Below, piece by piece: positions 46,060 through 58,417 of a stretch of 64,000 nt of DNA (positions are counted from its first letter, which is position 1; each line of letters starts with the position of its first letter). Where the stretch lies: NCBI GenBank assembly GCA_036873135.1, contig JAPTYO010000007.1:4694763-4758762 (forward strand), written 5' to 3'. Under the pieces are notes generated by a model. That model was given only the letters and a program-made list of their open reading frames with translations, was not told the DNA's origin and made no database searches. The position numbers were made by a program, and so were the translations under genes. This stretch comes from Clarkia xantiana subsp. parviflora. Its lineage: Eukaryota > Streptophyta > Magnoliopsida > Myrtales > Onagraceae.

Positions 46060-48956
46060 GTCATAGTCCTTTAATTAAAATAATGAGAAAATTGTCAACC
46101 CTCTACCTCTTTTAACTTCTAAAATTCAGTATATTAATTCCATCCCCTCTCCTAAAATGTAGTGGATTTTTTTTTTGTTAGCAAAATCCTAATTTCAATG
46201 ATTTAGTTTGAAAGGTCCAAAACTAAACTAGTGTCGGTTGTATTTTTACATATGCATTTACAACCGTTGAGACCAGGTATATCGAAATATTGTAACGGTT
46301 GTCAGGTTTGACGGTATTTCTTTCTTGAAATTTGATTACTTTATATCTCATGATCTAACGAGTTATAAATTCGGTTGTAAATATAGTCGATATTAAGTTA
46401 GCAAAGCCCTATTTTGAATGCAAAACATACCTAGTTACGGTTAAGTTGATCTTAATAATTTATATGTCCCAATCTAATTATCTAGGTCGACGTTAGATCA
46501 AATCTGATTCGAATCAAACCCTAAATCGAATTGGGGTTGACTGAACCCAATGTAGTGTTTGTTTAACTGGAGACCAACCAATGTGGCTATGCCCGATCTA
46601 TATAAATATAGTTTGAGCTCCCTTTCTTGAAATAAGCAAACAGATAGATCATTTGTTGGTCAGTGTATTTATATATTTAGGGTTTCGTGCTGACGGCTTT
46701 TCTCTTGCAGGTTTATCCACAACCTTTTTATAAGAGTCGGGTCGCAGCTCGCAACAAATCATACCTGAGCTGCCAGTGGAGTATGATGAGTTTTTATCTT
46801 AGGGATAGATTTTTTTAGGAATTAATGCATGGAAAAGGGCAGACACGCACTTTAATAAGGTGGTTGGATTTCTGGGGCAAACCAGTCTCTGTCGCCATTA
46901 CTGACTGACCATATATAATAACTTAGTTTACTGTGTATGTGTAATTGATCGGGGACCTCGCCCATTGTTCGTCTCTTACCGTTGCAAACAAATTATATAT
47001 CTTAAATTTGTTATTAGAAAATATAGCAAATAAAAATAAAAGGGAAATTCTAAATAAGAATTTTTTGGATAAAATAAATGAAGAATTTTTAATCGAGTTC
47101 TGTGCAAATCGCGGTCATCTTAACCACTGATCTCTTCATTTTCACCGCCTCTCCGAGCCTCCTCGTCGTTGTCCAGACCATCGTCGTTATCCGGCAGTCC
47201 CGCTTCATCATTCAAGTCCTGCCAATTCTTCCAAATTTTCTCGACCATTTTTTTACTGTGTTCTTAGTTCTTGTTGTGTTCAATAGGGTACACAGGTTTC
47301 AGTTCCAATTGAATACACATAATCGAGTAATTTGTTTACTTGAAAAATGTAATCAATTCCAAACAGGTATACCTAGAACCGATCGGTTTCAAACAGTTCC
47401 AGTTTAGAGACATTTCCGGTTCCGAACATATCTGGATAATGGATGTTAAGAAATATTTAGTACTAACATGGTTCTAAAATTACAGCATATCCGAAACCGC
47501 CCACACTAATACAGACTAATTGCCTATCATTTTAATACTAACGAGTTATGTGATTTTTTTATTATTATTAAAACAATTTTTTGTGCTAGTATTTTTATGT
47601 TGAGCCCAAAAGAGTTAGAGCCCGGTTTGGTGAATAGAAATTGTGAAGAATTTTGTATCACAACTATTTTACCTTCCTCCTCCCTTCTCCTCTTCTATAT
47701 AAATTAGTCTTCATCTTCATTTTTTTTTGTGGAAGAAAATGAGATCTCTTCTTTTTGGTTAAGTATCAAATATTTTCGGAATTCATATTTTTAGAATCCA
47801 ATTTATATTTTATCTTTCTCTGTTCTTCGTGTTGACGAATTGCAGAGTTCTTCCTAGGTTGTCGACTCATGTCGTTCGACCTTTCTAGTTATTTTATAGC
47901 CGTTGTCGTCGGCTTTCCTGTTTATTGTTTGAATTCAGGTACTCTGAGTTCGGTTCGGTCGAACGTGTTGCATGCATAACACGATGACACTGTTGAATCC
48001 TGGGAGGTGATCGCCCCTTATATAAACCCCTTTGCATAACCCGATGGTGGGGTGGGGCGAAATTGCCTTAAGGAGATCGTGATCCTCACGGGCCTCAGTA
48101 TAAAAAATACGTATTCGTTTTCGTGTTGACTTTACGTATAATTTCGGCGTTGCCTATATCTTGCATGTTAATTGGAGTAATTACTTGTAAGTAACCGAAT
48201 TTGACTAATTGTATTTTGGTCATTGGACTTTATAAATTTACATATTTACCCTTAATATTTTTAACATTATTTCCAACATTATATAACTAAATTAATTGGT
48301 ACCAAAGATCTTTGCCTATCAGTTGGACTAACTAATTCGGTAAAGTACGTGAACAATCCGAAATTCCCGACATTACTTAACGTTACGGAATTTCGTGATC
48401 TTAAAAGCGCCCTAAATGCTCGAAGACGATATAAAGAACAAACATTTTTGACGTGATATGCAAGATAAGCAGCTGTAAGTTGGGAATTAATCGGTGGATA
48501 ATGACACATGATTATTAAATTCGCATATTCAAATGATATTTATTAAGAATTATGTATGTTTCGACTACATATATATTCGTATTGGAAGGGAGAAAAGATC
48601 TGTCGACTTTTTCATTGGACACGATACTAGAGTTCGTACTCCATTGTTCCCCAGCCAATTGAATTAATTAGTATCAGTGGTTCAACCTAGCTACTGAAAT
48701 TTGGTCAAAAGAAAACCTACTAAATTGGCCGTTTTCGTCCAGTTTATTTAGATTAATTAATTTGGACAACTGTATTAAATTGTTTACATTAAGTAATTAT
48801 TAATTCGTGATTGTTAGAGTGTCTACACGTGATTCAAGGACATGGACATAGATTTTCCTAGCTAGACACACATTACATTTATTTGTACATATGTAATGTA
48901 TATTTCACTTTTTTCAATAAAAATATAATGGGATGTGGAATTCATAATTCAGTTGA
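44100..48956. other. Intergenic region between the two reductases
   Basis: About 4.9 kb without a recognisable gene. It has (TA)n runs at about 45449-45490 and 46023-46057. A TATA-like TCTATATAAATATAG lies near 46598 with no gene behind it. A moderately GC-rich block at about 47940-48110 (GGGAGGTGATCGCCCC, CTTAAGGAGATCGTGATC) may be a transposon fragment, but no ends were found. The frame from 47102 to 47407 (+) is hydrophobic and unlike any family I know. Confidence 0.45.
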
Positions 48957-51014
48957 TCAATTCAAAGCGTATTTAACGACTCCAGGAATATGAGCGTTGA
49001 GGAAGTAGTTGTCCCAATTGATAATCTTCGGATCAAAGTAGAAGATATCGGCCTCGGTGCCTGATCTCTCTTTTAGCGCTCTCCGCAACTTTTCGGTGTT
49101 AATATCGTCAAACCTGTACGAATCATATACAGTTATTCTCCGACTTTTCAAACTTCAACTAGCAATTTCTAAATTTTTAAAAAGTTTAAGTTTAAAATAA
49201 ACACTTACACTCCCTGGAAAAATATATAGGGTCCGTAGAGATCAATCAGACGCATCACAATGTTGATCTTCCTTCTGAGATCGATGCACGTGCCTCTCAA
49301 ATATTGACAAAACGCAGCATTTGCAACTTCTAGCCCCTGTTTCATAATATATAAACCTAGCTTATAAGGTGGGAATTTTTCTCCATATATATAAGTTAAT
49401 TAACATTGCAGTAATTAACCTTGAGAGGTAACAAGTAGCGAAAAGCCATGTATCTGCGGAAGCTTTCCATGCTATTGAGGATGATGACATCACCGACGAT
49501 GACCGGGATCCCTTGTTTATTTATCAATGGATGCTCTGAGAAATACAAGTTAACATAGTCCCTCAACTTTGAGTAGTGGATAGGGTTTCGCATAGACGAT
49601 CCCACCTGATAAATTTCCAGACAGTGGCGGTCACCGGAATGGGCAGCCATGGCAGCTATGATCGAATTCACCACCATATCAGCAGGAACCTACTAATACA
49701 TTAATTAATTGTTCTCAACTGAATTAGCTAGCTGTAGCTCGGATATATAGATATGGTTAATTAGCAACTTGTTAGCTCAATTTTGGAGGTTCGAAAAAGA
49801 TTGCCAGTAGAACTTTTTTTTAGACAAATTTCTAGCTAATTCCGTCTAATTTAGTGTTAAATGGTGAGTAGAATTTGCATCTTGCTTATTGTCTTGCTCT
49901 GTTTTTTTTTTTTTTTTTTTACAATTTGCTAGATTTTGATAAATTTATTATTTACTAGCTGAAGTTTGTAAAAAAGTTGTAATTAATTGCTAGCTAAACT
50001 TTGAGGAGATTTTTAACTTGTTAGCTAAATTTTGATGAAATCTGAAGAGAATGTCCCTGTTACCATTTAACATCAAACTAAAATTGAGGTTGCAAATTTT
50101 CAACTTTACATAAGCTTAACTAGCTACCAATTTTTCCAAAATAAAATAAAAAATTCAGCTAGCAAGTTATGATGCTTTGTCTAAAGTGTATACATTAATA
50201 CATATAATGAAGACATAAATAACGTACGTACCACATCCATAATGGTCTTTGAGTCATATGTGAAACATTTGAGTCTCCCTTTAGCATAAGTCGCTATTAT
50301 ACTGTCGATTGTTCTGCGATGAAACAGAGTAATATACGAAATATATGTCAAAATTAAGGTTAAGAACTTAAAAAAAAAATTGAAATATATGTTATGTTAT
50401 GCTGTGATTTTGTGACTTAGTTATTTTTTTGCGATTTAATTTCCGAAGTATTAAATTTATTGTTTTCCACTTTGCATGATTTTGACATTAAACTTGCATA
50501 TTAAAGTAATAAAAACATGTTTTTTTTTTACTTTTACAAAGTATCAGATTTGAAGCTCATGTATAAGGCAAGGCTTCTCTAACATTTAAAAAAATATATT
50601 TTTGTTTTGTCAATTTTAAGACCAAAAACTAGAAAGCAACAAATTAAATCTAATATATATTTTAGACAACATTGAATAGCAAAATAAATCTCTACACCAA
50701 ATTGCAATTGTACTTCTGACTTATTGTAGTCGTAACCTGCATCTCACTCATCTACTATATTATATTAATTCGGCATCGGAAGCCCTCTGACTGATACGTG
50801 GACAGTTTGTCCAGTCAGCGTTGCGTAATTTAATCGGAATTTAATAGGTGTTCTCTAAATTTAGATACATAATATTGATTGATTGAAGATTAAGAAGTAT
50901 TTTTATATCCTATTTTGGTCTCTACGCAATTTAAAGTAACAAATTAATTAAAAGTTTCCATTTAAATTCATTATCTATACAGTTTGGTTCCGGAAGACCG
51001 TAGGCCGCCACGTC

Positions 51015-51091
<77 letters not shown>

Positions 51092-53497
51092 AATTAGAAC
51101 AAAATTGTTATATATTATATGTGGTTTTAGAGTGTATTTGGCAGGTATACAAGTATATTGCCGTCCCTTGGGTATATAATTAAAAATAATATAGATTTAT
51201 ACTAGGGCTACTTACATATTACGTTCCAAATATATATATATATATATATATAATTGAGCAGTGTTTAATTTAGGTAGACTAGATAATTAAGTCGGTTCAA
51301 TTTACCTAACACCTTCCACCCATCCAGGGAAGGGTTCTTTGTAGGTGCTAGAGACAATAGTTGGACGTAAAATGACGGTTGGAAGGTTATCCTTTAATTG
51401 TCCTACCAACATCTCCCCCATTGCCTTTGTGAACACGTACGTGTTTGGCCACCCATATGTCCTCGCCCTGCATTAAGCCAATACATATAATAATTTAAGA
51501 ACTTTTTAAGAGTTTTTTTTTTCCCTCGCGAGTTAGTTCTAAAGAAGTCTTATCAGATCACATTCGTCGTAATATGTTTACTTTGCATCTAAATTAATTA
51601 TCACTCATATCGAGTCAGCTCTAAATTTTTTTAACTTTTCATATTTAACGAGGGAACATAGCGTAATTAGTGTCTCATTTATAAGGATCCAAAGTTGGTT
51701 GGGCCAATTGGTAAAACGAGTTGTGTTTATAGGAGCAGCTAGCACGGATCAAATAATATAATATTCTTACAAGAAGTAAAATGTTGATCATAAATATTTT
51801 TTTTATTCTCAAGACTCAGTAGATTTGAATATGAGACATCTGATTAAGGGATGAAAAACTAAACTGACGTGTATTATATGTGTATATATATGATCAACCT
51901 TATATTTAGCAACGATTGAGTGAGTGAGAGAGAGAGAGACCTAATAAGGCCTAAATCTTTCATGGCCGATGAAGTTGCTTCGTCGGTGTCGCCCATAGCC
52001 ATAAGTTGATGCAACATCTGTTGTGCCATTTTCATCTCCGTATCAATGTCTAATCCGGACACTCCATTTAACGTGTCCCTAACTGTGAACGGCTTCTCTT
52101 GAATCAACCCTCCTCTTTCACCACACACATATGCTGCGCATGCCGTTCCCACCACCATTAGTATAAAAGAAACAACTGAGAGACTCATATTCCTTCTTTT
52201 GATGTTCATCGCCCTTAAAAAGAATAACTTGATACCCGAATAAGTGTGAAACAAGAACTAACCAGTGGAGACATGAACAAGAACTTTTAGATTACTGCAT
52301 CTCTTTGCGAAATTAACCACATTCTTAGCTCCCATTGTGTTAATACTTAGGGCAACATCATATCTGCATGTTATGTAACAGACAAGGTCATTGCAATCCA
52401 TCATGTTATTAATTTGTGTATGTCTATGTATATATACCTTTCATCGAACTTGGTAGTTGCGGCTAGATTGATAATGGCATCAATTTGAGACAAGAGTTGG
52501 TTTTTGAGATCCGAATCGTTTATTCCCAAATCTTCCAAGGAGATGTCTCCAGCAATAGGCACTAGTTTCTGTGATACGAATTTGTTGTATCTATGTCCCC
52601 ATTTCTCCTTCAGGACCCTGAACAGGTCCTTCCCGACAACCTTAATATTACGCCGATCGAACGAAGAATAAAAGAAACTATATGTCATCAATCCGCAAAC
52701 TTGTATTACGTACATGTTAAGAGTTTGAAAAGAAAATTGACGTGTGTTTTAACCAATTGTCTCATAAGTTCAAACTTGTGAGTAAGATCTTGGACACGTT
52801 CTTATTAATACTTCCACACTCTCTCTTTATACTGATATTTATGAACAAACACTTTAGCCATTAACGACGATCTTGTATCATCGGAGAACAATATCTCTCC
52901 CTAATTGACAAGGGAAGTTAATATTTTTTAATGTAGTCAATATAAGTTAAATTTGGACGTTCTGATGCCATTTCAAGAATAAGACGTACGTCTTAATTAA
53001 TTGTCCCATAAACTCGAGCTTGTGAGTAAATGCATTTAACAGAAGGTAAAATATGCGATATAATGGCTTGGACAATCATCGCCTTAGAAGCTAGAATGAG
53101 TTAGTTCTAAGTTCATTATATATATTTTCCACATGTACGTAAAATATATATATACTTAAGATTGCAAAACTGTAATCTCTGTCTGCATTGCGTACCTCAT
53201 TTTGAAATCGTTGTGAAGCAGACTTGTCATCGGTTGCTCTTAAAAGAAGGTATAGTTTCTTCACATTTGGTTGGACTCTCAATACCTTCTCCACAAACAC
53301 TGCATAATAATTAGGTATAATATGAATCAGTGGAGAAAGACAGTCAATATGCGATATATATATACTGTAAGCAGGGACTGTGCTATATAATATTCAAAAC
53401 GCCATTGCAGAGAGATACGTTTTGCAAGAAAACCAGTGGCACCAGTAACTAAGATACTTTTATCCTCAAGGAAATGGATGATACTTCCCGACTCCAT
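48957..53497 (-). CDS. Fatty acyl-CoA reductase, alcohol-forming (copy B)
   Basis: Ten exons give 492 aa: 53419-53497, 53196-53299, 52438-52640, 52263-52363, 51941-52133, 51306-51467, 50232-50313, 49420-49689, 49209-49336, 48957-49113. Every exon has the same length as in copy A except the last (157 against 154). Motifs are complete: TGATGFLA (18-25), YVFTK (237-241), [39 protein letters not shown] and the FAR_C ending [14 protein letters not shown]. Copy A and copy B are clear tandem duplicates that have diverged in charge-rich segments (for example [15 protein letters not shown] against [15 protein letters not shown]). Intron 6 (50314-51305) has grown with a long (AT)n run. Both copies look functional, so divergence in chain length or tissue is plausible but not shown here. 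Confidence 0.95.
51020..51086. repeat. (AT)n microsatellite in reductase B intron 6
   Basis: About 67 bp of uninterrupted AT dinucleotides inside the intron between exons 6 and 7; a second shorter (AT)n run follows near 51230-51252. Confidence 0.95.
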
Positions 53498-53540
53498 TGT
53501 TGTAATTAACTATCTTGTGCTAGAGAAACTGACACAAGGA

Positions 53541-53554
53541 TATATATATATATA
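53541..53554 (-). promoter_or_regulatory. TATA-like run upstream of reductase B
   Basis: Seven TA dinucleotides lie 44 to 57 bp upstream of the ATG at 53497. This is a suitable TATA position for a short leader. Confidence 0.5.
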
Positions 53555-53559
53555 GAGGA

Positions 53560-54455
53560 GGAAGTGAGGGAGGACATTGTATCGAAATAAAATTAAATTA
53601 CGCATTTACCTATTATTTTAAGGTTTTAGGACAATTGATTTTGTGGTTATTCTAAATTTTCACATGGTATTGAAGCGTCCAGGTTTGAGTCTACGCATCG
53701 CCAAATTAGACCCTAATTTCATCATGTTTGACATCAAGTCCAATAAACAGAACAAAAAAAAGTTTCACGTGATGGTCTTTAAAAACAAATATATCCAATC
53801 CGGCATACAAAAAAAAAGGTTTCATGTGATACGTTTTCAAAAAAATGTCCCACCCACACTTGAGGGGTGTTGAAATAAGGTCTAATTAAATCACGTTTTT
53901 ATCTATCATCTTATGCAATGACGAAGCTAGTAATTCTCTTAGTTAAGTTAGAGGCAAATAATTAGTATAAAATAATTTAATGGGGGCAGGATTGACAATA
54001 ACTATAAGTTTTAGGGTTAAAATTTCATATCACAAACACTTATGGAGGCAATTACCCCTTGTCTCATGGTGCCTTCCTCCATGACCTGATTTTTTAGGAT
54101 AGATTCGGCAGAAAAAAGTTTTAAGTTTTAGACAGATCTAGCAAGCAGGACAAAAAAAGTTTTATGTGATAAGTTTTTAAAAAATGGCTCAACTCACATG
54201 TTAGGCGTGTTAAAATAAAAATTAAATCATACATCCATCACGGGACCATATATATAGAGTCATTAATTCTATCCACATGATAGATACATCATAGCCTTAA
54301 CCTGATATTTATATCATCACGACCTAAATAAATGCGTCGTCAGCTTTATCCACCTGCCCGCAACCCTTTCTTTCAAGGCGTTGTCCTACGAAACCACATA
54401 ACATCACGGATCAGTTGTTCACCGTCTCACATTTCTGAAATTTCAAAATCAATTT
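53560..54455. other. Intergenic with retro-like fragments
   Basis: The repeated phrase AAAAAAAGTTT(C/T)A(C/T)GTGAT occurs near 53755, 53810 and 54145, suggesting degraded transposon copies. No ends and no coding domain were recognised. Confidence 0.35.
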
Positions 54456-54464
54456 TAAAATTTA

Positions 54465-55003
54465 GGGTTAACAGATCTTTTGGTCCATGATGTTTGACGA
54501 CTTTTGGATTTTGGTACATGATGTTTTTTTTTCTTCCTAGTTTTAGTCTCATATGTTTACATATTTTTATGGTTTTGGTGTCTACTCGCCCCCAATTGAA
54601 CTAGGTCCAATTGGACCAGTCCTGGGCTAGCCCAGGGCTGGGTCGATCCCAGTTGGGGTCGCCTGGGTCCGGCAACCTCGACCGTGGTCGGACACAGCCC
54701 TGAGCTAGCCCACGGCTAGGTCAATTGGACTTAGTTGTCCAATTTGAGGTCAATTTTAAAAATTTGGGAATTGAAGAAAAAAAAGAGTTAGGGAAGTATT
54801 AGATGGACTAAAAATTTAACAAAATTAAAAGTTTAGATTACGTGACTTGCACATGTTACTTAACGGAAAATATGAACGGAATGTAACATAGACCAAAACT
54901 AGAAAAATATACAAACATATGAGACCAAAAAAAAAAAAAAAAAACATTATGAACCAAAAACTCAAAAGTCGTCAAACATCATGAACCAAAAGACTATTAA
55001 CCC
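54465..55003. mobile_element. Mutator-like foldback element A2 (539 bp)
   Basis: Ends GGGTTAACAGATCTTTTGG and CCAAAAGACTATTAACCC form long inverted arms. A perfect 9-bp target duplication TAAAATTTA flanks the element (54456-54464 and 55004-55012). The terminal motifs TTTTGGT and ATGTTTG and the internal ACGTGACTTGCACATG match element A1 at 498-1328, so both are one non-autonomous family. There is no transposase. Confidence 0.85.
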
Positions 55004-55012
55004 TAAAATTTA

Positions 55013-55826
55013 TGAACTCAAATTCTAAATAACACAACGACATGTTCCGAAACACTAAAATGTTAAGAGTTAATCCATCAGGTAGGTATTCAGATCATCG
55101 AATGAAATATTGTTTTATTTATTTCATATATAACATTTTTTAGTAACTTTAAGTGTGATCCGCGTCCAGTGAGAAATAAAAACGATTGAGCCCACATTGA
55201 GCTATCAAACTTTCATTAACTTGGAGGCAGTGGGGTGGATAACAGTCTCCTTCCATCTTATAGTAGAGTGTGACAGTATACACACATTGCGCGAAATGAG
55301 AAAATAGTGCAAAATATATATAATTCGGGTTTATAATTAATTTATTTTATTTTTTTGCCTCAATTAATTTAATTATTTAATATCAAATTTAACTAAATTA
55401 TAGTCAAGTTTATTTAAACTTCAGCTTTGAAATATTAAGTTTAAAAAAAAATCGCAACTATAATTTAATTCATTTAATTTCATCATGACCTAACAGCTAA
55501 AAAATAAATTTTAAATAAAAAATCAATCTCATTTTAACTACTATCGTTTCTTAAGGATCCAAATTACTTGTCACACTCTTCTCGTCCCAGATCGTGCATC
55601 GACGACATTGTGATTTTGACATATGATTTAGTGTAATTAATTTTATGGGATTTTTAAAAAACCCACTGAGATTGGTGAACATTAAAAAGAAAATATTAAA
55701 TCTAAGAACACATATCAAGTAATTTGAATCCGTTTCTAAAACCTTCAATGTCTTCTTCCATTATGCACCCGAAACAAACCATTTTATAGGGACGATATTT
55801 GAAGTATACAACCGTGTGATCAATAC
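55013..55826. other. 3' region of the subtilase gene
   Basis: AT-rich sequence; the right end is the subtilase 3' UTR. No other gene was recognised. Confidence 0.4.
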
Positions 55827-58385
55827 CTAAACAGAAACAACATTGACACCAATGGGACTCTTGACACGATGCACCCCATTGCTCCATATCAACGACCCAA
55901 ACACGAAGCTCCCATTGCTACTCCGGTAAGGAACGAAATCCACCCTAAAAGATAACTTCTGTCCCGTCACTGAAAACTTGAGCTGAGCAGGCATCACCGA
56001 CACTTTAACTCCGGTCGGATAATCTACATATGAGGTGTACACGGTGGGCCCCTGTCCATAGTACGTAACTGTCCGATTGACGGACAACGATCCTGTCATG
56101 TTAGACACTGCGATCGAAGGGTAGTTGAAATCATAGGACGGGATCGGGGCTTTCGGGCAGTTGAGCGGCTGCCCGACGGTCAGGTTTCTTAGCTCAGCAG
56201 GACCTGCCCCGCTGCTGCATAGGAAACTAATGACATCTTCGGTGTCGATGTCGTAGATAAGCCCCGGGTCGAGGGCAGCAACGGGGTTTACGTGGCCTGA
56301 TCCGTAGTCGAAAGGTGTAGCTTCTGTGCCGTTAGGGTTTCTTCCTATGAGTTTCTTTGTGTTGTCAAAGGCTGTCCCTGCATATTAGAAAAAAGGGTTA
56401 ATTAGCAACTTATTAGCTGAATTTTTAAGATTTGGACAATTTGTAAGCAGAACTTTTTTGTTGGAGAATTGCTAGCCGGTCTAATTATATAAAGTTACAG
56501 TGTATGCTTGCTCTATTTTGTTTTTCAATGGCAATGGAAACTTATGAATCTAGTTATATATATGTTATATAAATTCTGAATAAAATATAATAACAGAGTG
56601 AATGAGAAAGTGTGAGTTTTAAGTTGCTATATTTTTAATATGTGAATAATGAGATGAGGGTCTTAAATTTAAAGCTTTTGCAAGTTTGAAGCTTGGGGTT
56701 GATTTCTACACAACTATTATGAGCTTTAAATATTTTTATTTAGTTTCGAGATTTTTTGGTTATGCCGTTATTATTGCATATGTCGTCAATCGAAAAGTTT
56801 CATATCAATTGAGGGATCGTGAATCGAAGAGGTCATGCGACATTCAATGAATCTTGAGAAACAAAACATGCATTAAATTCGAATTCTCCAATTCCCTTAG
56901 CATTAAGGGTTACTTCTTCTATTCATATATAAACAAGAATGAGTGTTGGCTCTTAAGAGAGAGGCGGGTGCGGTGAAGCAAAGACCGCCTCAATCACTAT
57001 CGCCCTTGAAGGAATCTTCAAGTCACCGATTAGATGATAATCGTGTGGATAGCAGCATGAAAGCAACCAAAGCGTAAGCACCAAGAGCATATTTTTCCAT
57101 CTCTTCATTTTTTTTAATTCTCTTATATGTATGTATATATAATAAATTACTTAATCAATCAATCATTCAGATAGACGATTGATTCTTTTTTTCTTTTTTT
57201 TTTTATTATTAGGGTTAAATTGAAATATTTTTACAATAATAATTATTGTTATAGGTAGATATTGTGGTTGACCTTTTTATACTGATTGAATTTTTTATTT
57301 TTCTAACAGAATTTTGATTTAATAAAAATTATTAAAAATGTTTTTAATACATAATAAAGCGATATTATTTATAATATACACGAAATCAACCTATGCGAAG
57401 CGCTAGCGAAAATATCACCCTAGTTTGTAATTAATTTTGGGAAAAAGTCAATTTTGCTAGCTAGAATTTGATGAAACGTGATGGGCTCTTACGAGTGTAT
57501 ATATCACCATTTAATATTAAATTGGATGTAGCTAGCAAATTGTTTTTTTTCTTTTGGTTTATAGCTAGCAAATTGTCACTTCACGTAAATTTTGTTAGCA
57601 ATCTCTATCCTAAAGAAAAGTTCAGCTAACACAAATTGTCCATATATACCCAAAATTAGTATGTATACAATTAACCTAAGATAAAAGGCTTAAGAACCTA
57701 AAAAAATCTCAACTATATACTATGTTTATAATCGATGCCTCAGATTTAAAATGTTGTTATACATTGTTCTAACTATCAGATTTGTTGATTCCACTTTTTG
57801 TTCTTTTAAAATTTATGAACAAAAACATATTTCTTATGCATCAAATAAAGCCTAATTAAACCATGAACAATAAACTGACACTTCGAAAAAGTAGGAAATA
57901 ACATATTTTTGTTGCTTAAATCATAAATTCTAACATTAAAATAAGTTGAAAAAAAGTGGAAATCAATATGATAATCAGAAGATCGAATGTCAATATTTTA
58001 TATTTGTTATTAGCAACATGAAAAATATTTAAGACTATTTTATGTTATTAATCTTAGAAAAATAAATAAATGGGGTTTTTGTCTATGCAGAATGATATAT
58101 TCTAAAAAAACGTGATTATATTAGGGTTTAGCTAGATAAATATATAACCTGTGGTCATTATAGCGGATTTGATCGCTGCGGCACTCCAAGAAGGATGAGC
58201 GGCTCGAAGGATTGCTGCGATAGCAGATACATGGGGACATGACATAGATGTTCCTGAGATTATGTTAAAGTCTACGGCACCCCCCGATGTCCCGACCGTA
58301 GCCAGAGGGGACCATGCAGCTAGAATGTTTACTCCTGGGGCAGTTATATCCGGCTGCAGTTAAACACATAGTGTAATTAATCTCG

Positions 58386-58417
<32 letters not shown>

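Noticed and set aside
47102..47407. 101-codon hydrophobic frame between the reductases
   Set aside because: No family resemblance, no splice context and no promoter support.
50735..51000. TCTACTATATTATATTAATT, resembling a Helitron 5' end
   Set aside because: No hairpin-CTAG terminus was found downstream within the intron, so the call is unsupported.
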